DNA from: an uncultured Helicobacter sp.
GTDB lineage: Bacteria; Campylobacterota; Campylobacteria; Campylobacterales; Helicobacteraceae
Length of the DNA: 64,000 nt
Direction: 5' to 3'
NCBI RefSeq assembly: GCF_910577135.1
Contig: NZ_CAJTLL010000007.1
Location: 44,899 to 108,898, forward strand
In this document: positions 10,197 through 18,268 of the stretch, piece by piece
Numbering within the stretch: position 1 is the first letter of the stretch
Layout of the letters: each line of letters starts with the position of its first letter
Program-made: the position numbers and the translations under genes
Notes under the pieces: generated by a model
Databases searched by the model: none
What the model was told of the DNA's origin: nothing
What the model saw: the letters and a program-made list of their open reading frames with translations, nothing else

Positions 10197-12243
10197 ATGG
10201 CTTGAAAAATTGCTCGTCCAATCCATTTGTTTCGCTATATTTTTATTTGTCTTGTTTTTTGTGCTAAAGCTTTGCTTTGTGCTGTATAGTGGCGTGTATC
10301 ATAATGCCATAGGGGAAGTAAAGCATTTTGGAGAATATATTAATACCTTTATTAATGGTTTGCGATACGACTCTCGCAATATCGCGGCTTTTAGCATTAC
10401 ATATTTTCTAGTGGGTTTAGTCTTTTTTTGGAGTAATGTACGTTATTTCGTGCTATGGATTTATGCCTTTCTTGTGAGTGTTGTGAGTATTTTTATAGGC
10501 ATTGCAGAGATTGTATTTTATGAGATTTTTGATGATGTGTTTAATGCTAATCTTTTGGGCTTAATTTTTGATGACCAAAAGGCTATTTTCCATACGGGTA
10601 TCAGTGGGCAGTATGGAATCACATTTAAGGTTATAGTATGGCTTTTGCTTAGTTTGATCTTTATGTGGGCTTATACAAAGATTTTTGGCTCGATTGCACG
10701 TGAATATGGAAACGACCCGCTAAGTTCTATCCGCTCTCGCTCTTATAGGAAAGAATCTTATCTTGTGTGTGGGGTGCTCTTTGTCATATTTGGCTTATTT
10801 ATGATGATTTGTATCAATTCTGCCTTAAGCTTTAAGGGTGTGAGTTTAGACCAAGTTATCAAACCTGTTGAAAATAACTTTTTACGTAAAGCCTCGCCTG
10901 GAGCTTTAAGAGATTTATATCTTGTATATAATGGATATACAAAAATTTCTAATTCTAAATTTAGCGATTACACTACTCAAAGTCCATTAGAAGTGGTGAG
11001 GGAATACTTTGGGCTTGATTCTAAAGAGCCTTCTTATAACCTTAAAGACTTACTTGCAAAAAAGGTGAATAATACTACCGGCGGGAAAAAGATAGATTAT
11101 ATATTCTATATCATAGCAGAATCTTTAAGCGAGTGGCACTTTGATGAGGATTTTGATGAGATTGGTTTGACATCGGGGCTAAAGTCTTTGGTAGATGGCA
11201 ATCACGGTGTGAAGATTGGCATATTTTTGGAAAATGCGGGTTCTACGATTAAAAGTATGGACGTGCATCTCACAGGGCTTTTCCAAACAGAGATTCCTGT
11301 CAATTCTATGCTTGGCACATTGCAACCTTTTATCACCGCACCCGGCGAGATTATGAAGGATTTAGGATATAAGAATAACTTTTATTATGGTGGGAGTGGC
11401 ATTTGGCAGAAGCTTGACCAATACAGCTCTTCACAGGGCTTTGAAAAAATGTATTACAGCACTCACATTATTAATAATGCAAAGCTAAATGATTATTCCT
11501 CTCCTTATGAGGGGTTATGGGGGGCGTATGATCATCATCTTTTTGCATTTATAAAGGATAATGTCTTTAAAGAGCGCAACGTCCCTAGTTTCAATATGAT
11601 TCTCACTACTTCTAATCACCCTCCTTATGATGTGCCTTTGGAGCAGTTTGGTGTGCCGCTTGATAGAATCGAGCAGTTCTTTGCCCATAATGCTAAGTAT
11701 AAAGACAAAAGTGCGCGATTAATTGGGCATATTTGGTATGAAGATAAGGCTATCACACAATTTATCCGTGAGATTTCTCGTGTGCTACCTAATTCGCTTT
11801 TTGTCATTACAGGCGATCATTATGATAGGGAATATCCAAAACAAGGTTTGGCAATCAAAGTAAGCAATGCTGTGCCGTTTATTATCTATTCGCCTATGCT
11901 TGAGATAAAAAAGAATACCAATGTCGGCTCACATATTGATATTACGCCAAGTATAGTGGAGCTTGTTGCACCGCATAATTATACATATCATAGTTTTGGT
12001 ACACCGCTTGTGAGTAATGATAATATCGCACTGAGCGAGAAAAATAGTGCATTGGGATATTTTGCCATAGCCACGGATAGGTTTATTTATAATAAGGATG
12101 GCACGATAGAGTATTTTCACGATGGCACAGCACGCAATAATGATAAACAGAGCGCACAAGCACTCTATAAAAAGCTCCAACAAGCCACAGCATTGAGCTG
12201 GTGGATTCTCAAAAATGGTTATGAAGTTAAAGAGATACCTTAA
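10186..12243 (+). CDS. LTA synthase family protein (alkaline phosphatase superfamily)
   Basis: 685 residues. Five N-terminal membrane helices (about 10-35, 58-80, 85-110, 140-165, 190-215) precede a large periplasmic catalytic domain. Family motifs are visible: the entry strand DYIFYIIAESLSEWH, the putative nucleophile region GSTIKSMDVHLTG, the substrate loop TTSNHPPYDVP, the metal-binding TGDHYDREYP, and GSHIDITPSIVE. Such enzymes transfer phosphoglycerol or phosphoethanolamine from phospholipid to glycans; the acceptor here is unknown. GGAGG precedes the ATG. A paralogue of nearly the same size is encoded at 26330-28394. Confidence 0.88.
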   Translation: MKDKWLEKLLVQSICFAIFLFVLFFVLKLCFVLYSGVYHNAIGEVKHFGEYINTFINGLRYDSRNIAAFSITYFLVGLVFFWSNVRYFVLWIYAFLVSVVSIFIGIAEIVFYEIFDDVFNANLLGLIFDDQKAIFHTGISGQYGITFKVIVWLLLSLIFMWAYTKIFGSIAREYGNDPLSSIRSRSYRKESYLVCGVLFVIFGLFMMICINSALSFKGVSLDQVIKPVENNFLRKASPGALRDLYLVYNGYTKISNSKFSDYTTQSPLEVVREYFGLDSKEPSYNLKDLLAKKVNNTTGGKKIDYIFYIIAESLSEWHFDEDFDEIGLTSGLKSLVDGNHGVKIGIFLENAGSTIKSMDVHLTGLFQTEIPVNSMLGTLQPFITAPGEIMKDLGYKNNFYYGGSGIWQKLDQYSSSQGFEKMYYSTHIINNAKLNDYSSPYEGLWGAYDHHLFAFIKDNVFKERNVPSFNMILTTSNHPPYDVPLEQFGVPLDRIEQFFAHNAKYKDKSARLIGHIWYEDKAITQFIREISRVLPNSLFVITGDHYDREYPKQGLAIKVSNAVPFIIYSPMLEIKKNTNVGSHIDITPSIVELVAPHNYTYHSFGTPLVSNDNIALSEKNSALGYFAIATDRFIYNKDGTIEYFHDGTARNNDKQSAQALYKKLQQATALSWWILKNGYEVKEIP

Positions 12244-12245
12244 GA

Positions 12246-13022
12246 GTGGATAAAAATCATTGGCTACGTGAGAGTAGCGATGGGAGCTTGAGCGCGTATA
12301 ATGAAGCATTTGGCGAATGCTATCATAGCTTGAGAGATGGCGCACTGAATGAAAGCCTTTATAAGCATGTTTATCCTGCATTGCAGCATATCCAATCAGT
12401 TTTTTTAGAGCTGCCACATATATTATGTGCGCTTGATATATGCTTTGGCTTAGGGTATAACAGCTTTGCTCTTATAGCGACTTTAGCACAGAGAGGCTAT
12501 AAGGGTAAGCTGAGAATCTACTCTCCCGAGCAAGATAGTGCGATATTTAGCGCATTGCGTGATTTTGCATATCCGCCATTGATGAGCGCATACCACAATG
12601 AGATAGATAAGATTCTTTGCTTTTTTGCCCAAAGCCCCTGTAATGTGATAAGTATGTATGCTTTTAAAATAGAGGATATGGAATGTGAAATGTATATTTA
12701 CAAGGGCGATGCGTTAGATATGTTAAATTCCCTCCCGCAAGAAGCGTTTCATATCATTTTTCAAGATGCCTTTAGTCCAAAGAAGAATCCTGCCCTATGG
12801 AGCGAAACATATTTTTGTAGTTTATATAAACTTTTGCACTCACAAGGCATTATTACTACCTATTCTCAAAGCAAGGCTATCCGCCAAAATGCTTATCGTG
12901 CAGGACTAAGGGTGTATAATTATGAGAGTGGCATTGTGCGCGGCGGCAGTGTGATGGGCAAAGATGATATTAGACTATCATCTTTAAATGGATTTATGAT
13001 ACAGAATAAAGATGATTTGTAA
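12246..13022 (+). CDS. mnmD: MnmC N-terminal-type (MnmD) tRNA 2-thiouridine methyltransferase
   Basis: 258 residues from a GTG start 2 nt after the previous stop. A Rossmann SAM-binding motif LDICFGLGYNSFA lies near residue 62, and the family motif IFQDAFSPKKNPALWS near 172. The C-terminal RGGSVMGKDDIRLSS resembles the DUF752 end. The protein matches the methyltransferase half of MnmC, which completes 5-methylaminomethyl-2-thiouridine at tRNA wobble position 34. The FAD oxidoreductase half is absent, as in other bacteria with stand-alone MnmD. Its location after the envelope genes appears incidental. Confidence 0.82.
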   Translation: MDKNHWLRESSDGSLSAYNEAFGECYHSLRDGALNESLYKHVYPALQHIQSVFLELPHILCALDICFGLGYNSFALIATLAQRGYKGKLRIYSPEQDSAIFSALRDFAYPPLMSAYHNEIDKILCFFAQSPCNVISMYAFKIEDMECEMYIYKGDALDMLNSLPQEAFHIIFQDAFSPKKNPALWSETYFCSLYKLLHSQGIITTYSQSKAIRQNAYRAGLRVYNYESGIVRGGSVMGKDDIRLSSLNGFMIQNKDDL

Positions 13023-13086
13023 ATGCAGAAATAGCAAGAATCTATTGATATCTGGAGAGGAAGCGAATACAATAAACTCATTTTTA

Positions 13087-13097
13087 CCCCCCCCCCC
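13087..13097. repeat. C11 homopolymer tract, intergenic
   Basis: Eleven consecutive cytosines lie 64 nt after the MnmD-type gene in AT-rich DNA. Tracts of this kind are slippage-prone in Helicobacter. No reading frame of credible length crosses this one on either strand. The following 160 bp is extremely AT-rich. Confidence 0.9.
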
Positions 13098-13313
13098 TCA
13101 ATTTTTGTAAAAAATAATAAAGAATCTAGATCTTTAAAGAAAGCAATATTTATTTAAAAAAAGTCAAATAAAATTTAAAAAAATATAAAATTAATATTTT
13201 AAATTTAATATATCATTAATTTATTCGATAAATATATTTAGTATAATTAAAATTTAAAAATAATTTTTATGAAGAGTTTTAATACTAAAGGGTTTGTGGA
13301 AGGTAAGCATAAA

Positions 13314-13391
13314 TGGTCGGAGTAGCGGGATTCAAACCCACGACCTCACCCACCCCAAGGGTGCGCGCTAATCAGGCTGCGCTATACTCCG
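13314..13391 (-). tRNA. tRNA-Pro (anticodon GGG)
   Basis: A cloverleaf folds on the minus strand. Acceptor CGGAGTA pairs with TACTCCG, the D stem is GCGC, and the anticodon stem CACCC/GGGTG encloses the loop TTGGGGT (anticodon GGG). The T loop reads TTTGAAT, and CCA is encoded. A second proline tRNA (TGG) is at 63362-63439. Confidence 0.95.
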
Positions 13392-13446
13392 CCTTCTTAA
13401 AAGGGTGGTATTATAGCGAATTTTAGTAACATACTCTAGCTTTCTT

Positions 13447-13464
13447 TGGGAATGCAAATTGCTT
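13447..13464 (+). promoter_or_regulatory. sigma-54 (-24/-12) promoter of flgI operon
   Basis: GGAAT-N5-TTGCTT has GG at 13449-13450 and GC at 13461-13462, the exact 12-nt GG-to-GC spacing of RpoN promoters and close to the Campylobacter/Helicobacter form GGAAC-N5-TTGCTT. Predicted transcription start is near 13474, about 30 nt before the flgI ATG. Confidence 0.75.
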
Positions 13465-13504
13465 TGCTTAGTTGTGTTGTGATATGAAAGCCAAGGAAAG
13501 CATT

Positions 13505-14545
13505 ATGAAAGTATTAAATAGATATATCTTTGGGGCTATATGGATATGGCTTAGCATAACTTGTCTTTATGGGCAAAAATTAAGTGAAGTAGCTCAAATT
13601 GTAGGTATTAGAGAAAATAGTCTCGTGGGCTATGGATTAGTTATAGGGCTAAATGGCACAGGCGATAAGAGCGGCTCAAAATTCACTATGCAGAGTGTGG
13701 CCAATATGCTAGAGAGCGTGAATGTAAAGCTGTCTGCAAATGATATTAAGTCTAAAAATATTGCAGCTGTAATGGTAACAGCAAGCTTGCCTCCATTTGC
13801 AAGGCAGGGTGATAAGCTTGATATTTTAGTATCTTCTATTGGCGATGCGAAATCTATTCGTGGCGGAACACTTATTATGACCCCATTAACTGGGGTTGAT
13901 GGCAATATTTATGCCCTTGCGCAAGGAAGTATTACCTCAGGTGAGGGGGCAAGCACATTATCTGGAAGCATTATAGATGGGGCGATTGTAGAACGTGAAG
14001 TAAGCTATAACCTCTATAATCAAAAAAATGCAACACTTAGTCTTAAAACATCAGATTTACAGAATGCCATTAAGATTCAGCAGGCTTTGAATAGTGTTTT
14101 TGCCGACGCGGTGGCGGTGGCTGTCGATGCACGCACTATTAGACTAAGTAAGCCTGACAACTTAAGTATGGTAGAATTTTTAGCTTTGGTTGAGGAAGTG
14201 GAGATAGATTATTCTCATAAAGAAAAAATCGTTATTGATGAGAAGTCTGGCACGATTATCGCAGGTGTGGGGATTACTATTGAGCCTGTGGTTATTACAC
14301 ACGGGGATATTACAATTAAGGTTTCTAATGAAATGGTTGAAGATGCCAATGCATTAGTGATTGATGATAGTGCAGTTTTAAGCCAATCCCAAGGCACAAT
14401 TAGCAGTACAAATGGCACAAAGCCCACCGTTTCAAGTGTAGTGAAAGCATTACAAAAACTGGGTGCTAGCCCACGTAATGTTATACTTATACTAGAGAGT
14501 ATGAAAAGATCGGGTGCATTACGAGCAGAGATTGAGGTAATGTAA
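13505..14545 (+). CDS. flgI: flagellar P-ring protein FlgI
   Basis: 346 residues from the ATG at 13505 (AAGGAA upstream); an upstream in-frame start at 13472 would precede the likely transcription start. A cleavable signal peptide covers about residues 1-22, as expected for a Sec-exported periplasmic ring subunit. The FlgI signatures LVGYGLVIGLNGTGDKSG (about 38-55) and QKLGASPRNVILILESMK near the C-terminus are present. It assembles the P ring around the rod in peptidoglycan. It heads an operon with the rod-binding protein and FlgS, as I recall for HP0246-HP0245-HP0244. Confidence 0.96.
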   Translation: MKVLNRYIFGAIWIWLSITCLYGQKLSEVAQIVGIRENSLVGYGLVIGLNGTGDKSGSKFTMQSVANMLESVNVKLSANDIKSKNIAAVMVTASLPPFARQGDKLDILVSSIGDAKSIRGGTLIMTPLTGVDGNIYALAQGSITSGEGASTLSGSIIDGAIVEREVSYNLYNQKNATLSLKTSDLQNAIKIQQALNSVFADAVAVAVDARTIRLSKPDNLSMVEFLALVEEVEIDYSHKEKIVIDEKSGTIIAGVGITIEPVVITHGDITIKVSNEMVEDANALVIDDSAVLSQSQGTISSTNGTKPTVSSVVKALQKLGASPRNVILILESMKRSGALRAEIEVM

Positions 14546-14581
14546 AAATGAGATTTGAATATAAGATTCTAGGAGCGCAAA

Positions 14582-14950
14582 ATGAATATTGATACATCTA
14601 TGGCAATGATGAATTTTTACAATACAAAAGAAAATAGCATAGCCAAAGCACGACTTGAAGAGCAGAAGACAGACGCAGCACTTAGAGAGCAAACAGACCA
14701 ATTTGAATCTATTTTGCTTAAATTTATGCTTGAAAAGGCGATTAAAAATGATGATACACTCTATCCTAAGCAGCCCGGAAGTGATATATATCATTCAATG
14801 TATATTGATCAATTAAGCCAAGAGCTAAGCGGTGGTTTTGGGTATAGCGAATTGCTTTTTAATTTTCTAAAAGAGCAACAAAATATGGAGAAAACTACTA
14901 AGAATCTTGCACATAGGGGAATAAAAAATCCGTATGGACAATCAAAATAG
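14582..14950 (+). CDS. flgJ: FlgJ-like rod-binding protein
   Basis: 122 residues. It corresponds to the N-terminal rod-binding domain of FlgJ only: the stretch QFESILLKFMLEKAIKNDD and SDIYHSMYIDQLSQEL matches this family. The muramidase domain found in enteric FlgJ is absent, which is normal in epsilonproteobacteria. It probably caps or scaffolds rod assembly in the periplasm. A ribosome site (GGAG) precedes the ATG. Its end overlaps the flgS start by 17 nt. Confidence 0.8.
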   Translation: MNIDTSMAMMNFYNTKENSIAKARLEEQKTDAALREQTDQFESILLKFMLEKAIKNDDTLYPKQPGSDIYHSMYIDQLSQELSGGFGYSELLFNFLKEQQNMEKTTKNLAHRGIKNPYGQSK

Positions 14951-15992
14951 CTTTATTAACCCCGAGATTTTAGCACATCTTAGCAGTAGTGATAAAGGCA
15001 TTTTGCTAGAGGCTTTAGATACACTTATACAAAGCACTTATGGCACGGAGCAAGAATTTAAAAAACTACAAAATGATTTTAATAGCCTTAAAGCACTCTA
15101 TGAGTGGGTGCTTGAGCTTATCCCCCAAGCGATTTGCGTGATAGAATCCGATGGAAATGTGTTTTACCAAAATGTTAAAGCCAGTCAAATCGCAGATGTG
15201 TTTAAGGATATTGCGCATTTACAAGAGGGGGAGCACCAAGTGGAATATGAGGAGCAAAACTACCTTTTGCAAGTGAGTATTAAAAACGATAAAAAAGTGG
15301 TGAGTGCGACTAATATCACCAATCAAAAACGGCAGGAGCGATTAGCCTCTATGGGACAGATTTCCGCACATTTAGCACACGAAATACGCAATCCCATAGG
15401 CTCTATATCTTTGCTTACCTCAACGCTCTTAAGACGTGGTGAGCCGCAAATTGAAAGTGTTGTTTTAGAGATTAAAAAGGCGCTTTGGCGTGTGGAGCGA
15501 CTGATTAATACGACTTTGTTTTGGACTAAGGGCGTCAAAGCGAATCGCGCATTATGTGCTTTGAGCGATTTAGAAAATGAGCTGCACGAAATTGTGGGGC
15601 ATTATACTTATTCTAAGCCTATTAATTTTGTCTTTGATTTACAGGGAGGGGGAGAGGAGCAGATTCTCGCGGATTTTGATTTGTTAAGCATTGTGCTGCA
15701 AAATTTTCTCTCTAATGCTATTGACGCGATTGAGGAGGGCGAGTGTGAAGAGGGGCTAATCAATGTAAATTTTGCAAGCGATAATACATCTTGGTGTTTT
15801 ATATTTAGCGATAATGGACAAGCCATTGCGGATAAAAATATGCTATTTGAGCCATTTAAAACTACCAAGTTAAAGGGTAATGGCTTGGGCTTGGCATTGT
15901 GTCAGCAGATTATCACCGCACATAATGGTTCTATTTCGCTTGAAGATAGTATGGAATCTAAAATTTTTTATGTAAGGATTGCTAAAAGCTAG
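14934..15992 (+). CDS. flgS: flagellar sensor histidine kinase FlgS
   Basis: 352 residues, cytoplasmic, without membrane helices. A coiled-coil and PAS-like N-terminus (about 55-130) precedes the H box HLAHEIRNP (phosphorylated His about residue 149), the N box QNFLSNAIDAIEEG, the G1 box FSDNGQAIADK and the G2 box GNGLGLALCQQI. FlgS phosphorylates FlgR, the enhancer-binding protein that activates sigma-54 flagellar promoters. It lies in the flgI operon, whose promoter looks sigma-54-dependent, which implies positive autoregulation. Synteny with H. pylori HP0244 supports the name. Confidence 0.9.
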   Translation: MDNQNSFINPEILAHLSSSDKGILLEALDTLIQSTYGTEQEFKKLQNDFNSLKALYEWVLELIPQAICVIESDGNVFYQNVKASQIADVFKDIAHLQEGEHQVEYEEQNYLLQVSIKNDKKVVSATNITNQKRQERLASMGQISAHLAHEIRNPIGSISLLTSTLLRRGEPQIESVVLEIKKALWRVERLINTTLFWTKGVKANRALCALSDLENELHEIVGHYTYSKPINFVFDLQGGGEEQILADFDLLSIVLQNFLSNAIDAIEEGECEEGLINVNFASDNTSWCFIFSDNGQAIADKNMLFEPFKTTKLKGNGLGLALCQQIITAHNGSISLEDSMESKIFYVRIAKS

Positions 15993-16003
15993 GTCTATAC
16001 TGC

Positions 16004-16009
16004 TATAAT
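16004..16009 (+). promoter_or_regulatory. -10 element of aroA promoter
   Basis: TATAAT preceded by TGC (extended -10), 47 nt before the aroA ATG and just after the flgS stop. This suggests that housekeeping transcription of aroA-ispH is separate from the flagellar operon upstream. Confidence 0.65.
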
Positions 16010-16055
16010 GCAGAGTTTATGAGATGGGTTAGCACGATTTGTTTAAGGAGACAAA

Positions 16056-17363
16056 ATGCGTATTACAAAAATTACTCCCGCCAAATGTTTTGAATGTGAA
16101 TTTGATGATATTGCCACGGATAAGTCTATTTCGCATCGTTCGGCCATGTTTGCGCTTTTGGCAGATTCTCCTTGTGAAGTGGAGGGCTACCTTATGGGTG
16201 AGGATACGCTCCATACATTGCAAATCGCACGTGAGTTAGGACTTGTGGTAGAGCAGAGCACAAATACCCTAAAGCTTATCCCGCCTCATCATATCAATGA
16301 GCCGCACAAAGTGCTTGACTGCGGTAATGCCGGGACGGGAATGCGGCTATTTGCAGGATTATTAAGCGGTGTGAAGGGGCATTTTGTGTTAAGTGGTGAT
16401 GAGTATCTTAATGCACGTCCTATGAGGCGGATCGTTGAGCCTTTAAATAGCATTGGGGCGTGCATTAGAGGGAGGAATAATAATGCCTATGCACCTTTAA
16501 GCATTGTAGGAGGGCATTTACAAGCTTTTGATTATACAAGTCCTATTGCCTCTGCGCAAGTAAAAAGTGCGATGATACTTGCAGGATTGCGCTCTCAAGG
16601 TCGTTCAAGATTCTATGAGCCATTTTTAAGCCGCAATCATACGGAAAATATGCTACGCGGTATGGGTGTGCAAATACAAAGCAAGGAAAATGAAAATGGT
16701 GGGTATGAAGTGTGTTTTGAGGGGCAGCCTTATAAAAAGTTAAAATCTTTTCATATTAAAATACCTGCTGATCCATCAAGTGCGTTTTATTTTGCTGTCG
16801 CTGCGTGTGTGTTAGAATCTAAAGTAAAGCTTAAAAATGTGCTTTTAAACAAAACGCGCATTGAAGCATTTAAGATATTAGAATCTATGGGTGCGGAGGT
16901 GACCTATCATCGTCATCACTCGCTTTATGAGGAGGTGGGCGATATTGAAGTATATGGTAAAAGCCTAAGGGCGATTGAGGTAACTGATAATATCGCTTGG
17001 CTTATTGATGAGATTCCGGCTTTAAGTATTTGTTTTGCAGTGGCAAAAGGCACATCACGCGTTTGCAATGCTAAAGAATTGCGCGTTAAAGAGAGTGATA
17101 GAATCCGTGCGGTTGTGAGCAATCTACGCAGTATGGGGATTGTATGTGATGAGTTTGAAGATGGATTTAGCGTATGCGGAGGAGAGTTAAAAAGGGCTAG
17201 GGTATCATCTTTTGGCGACCATCGTATTGCTATGAGCTTTGCTATCGCACAGCTTGTGTGCGGGGGAGAGATAGCAGATAGTGCTTGTATTGATGTGTCT
17301 TTCCCGCAATTCCTTGCATATTTATCGCATATTACATCTGTGGAGAATGCAAATGAGGGTTAA
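16056..17363 (+). CDS. aroA: 3-phosphoshikimate 1-carboxyvinyltransferase (EPSP synthase)
   Basis: 435 residues, typical length. Catalyses phosphoenolpyruvate plus shikimate-3-phosphate to EPSP in the chorismate pathway. Motifs visible: DKSISHRSAMFALLA (about 24-38), LDCGNAGTGMRLFAGLL (about 88-104), the ARPMRR loop, and RVKESDRIRAV (about 345). AAGGAG precedes the ATG. Its end overlaps the ispH start by 11 nt. I recall aroA-ispH-rpsA as also conserved in H. pylori (HP0401-HP0399). Confidence 0.96.
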   Translation: MRITKITPAKCFECEFDDIATDKSISHRSAMFALLADSPCEVEGYLMGEDTLHTLQIARELGLVVEQSTNTLKLIPPHHINEPHKVLDCGNAGTGMRLFAGLLSGVKGHFVLSGDEYLNARPMRRIVEPLNSIGACIRGRNNNAYAPLSIVGGHLQAFDYTSPIASAQVKSAMILAGLRSQGRSRFYEPFLSRNHTENMLRGMGVQIQSKENENGGYEVCFEGQPYKKLKSFHIKIPADPSSAFYFAVAACVLESKVKLKNVLLNKTRIEAFKILESMGAEVTYHRHHSLYEEVGDIEVYGKSLRAIEVTDNIAWLIDEIPALSICFAVAKGTSRVCNAKELRVKESDRIRAVVSNLRSMGIVCDEFEDGFSVCGGELKRARVSSFGDHRIAMSFAIAQLVCGGEIADSACIDVSFPQFLAYLSHITSVENANEG

Positions 17364-18174
17364 ACTTGCAGAGAAATATGGCTTTTGCTTTGGAGTGAAA
17401 AGGGCTATTCATATTGCCGAGGGTAATCGTAATGCCACAACTTTTGGCCCGCTTATACATAATGTAAAGGAAATTGAGCGACTGCAAAGGGACTTTGGCG
17501 TGAGTTTAAGCGAGACTTTGCAGCAAGCTCAAGATTCTCAAAGTGTGATTGTGCGCACACACGGGATTACAAAAGGGGATTTGGAATCTTTACGAGAGCG
17601 TAAGACAAAGATCATAGATGCTACTTGCCCTTTTGTAACCAAGCCGCAAAATATTGTAGAGAAAATGTCTAAAGAGGGCTATCAAATCATTATTTTTGGC
17701 GATAAGGATCACCCCGAAGTGAAGGGGGTGGCGAGCTATGGTGAAAATGTGGTGATTGTGGCAAGTGTTGAAGAAATAACCAAATGCAAGTTGCGAAAGA
17801 AGATAGCGCTTGTTTCTCAAACGACCAAACAGCCCGAACAATTTGGCAAAATTGCTGCATTCCTTGCCTCAAGGGTTAATGAGCTGCGCGTGTTTAATAC
17901 TATTTGCAACGCCACATTTGAGAATCAAAGGGCAGCCCTTGAATTAAGCCAAGAGGTGGATATAATGATTATCGTAGGGGGAAAAAACTCTTCAAATACC
18001 AAGCAGCTTTTAAAGATTGCCCAAACGCACTGCAATGATAGTTATTTAGTGGAAGATAAAAATGAATTACAAAAGCAATGGTTTAGGGATAAAAAGTTAT
18101 GTGGGATTACAGCGGGAGCTTCTACTCCCGATTGGATTATAGAGGGTGTGAAGGCAGAAATAGAACAAATTTAG
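17353..18174 (+). CDS. ispH: 4-hydroxy-3-methylbut-2-enyl diphosphate reductase
   Basis: 273 residues from the ATG at 17353, preceded by GGAG; the frame is open further upstream but only this start gives the family N-terminus VKLAEKYGFCFGVKRAI. The last step of the MEP isoprenoid pathway, using a 4Fe-4S cluster. The three cluster cysteines are visible in GFCFGVKRA, DATCPFV and FNTICNAT. The catalytic motif around THGI and the C-terminal TAGASTPDW are present. It is translationally coupled to aroA. Confidence 0.96.
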   Translation: MRVKLAEKYGFCFGVKRAIHIAEGNRNATTFGPLIHNVKEIERLQRDFGVSLSETLQQAQDSQSVIVRTHGITKGDLESLRERKTKIIDATCPFVTKPQNIVEKMSKEGYQIIIFGDKDHPEVKGVASYGENVVIVASVEEITKCKLRKKIALVSQTTKQPEQFGKIAAFLASRVNELRVFNTICNATFENQRAALELSQEVDIMIIVGGKNSSNTKQLLKIAQTHCNDSYLVEDKNELQKQWFRDKKLCGITAGASTPDWIIEGVKAEIEQI

Positions 18175-18268
18175 GAGATTTTTATGTATGTATGTTGTTC
18201 TTTAAGCTATGGCAAGGTTTGCTTTGCTAGAATCTTAAGAATTTAATCTTAATACATAAAGGGTATTG

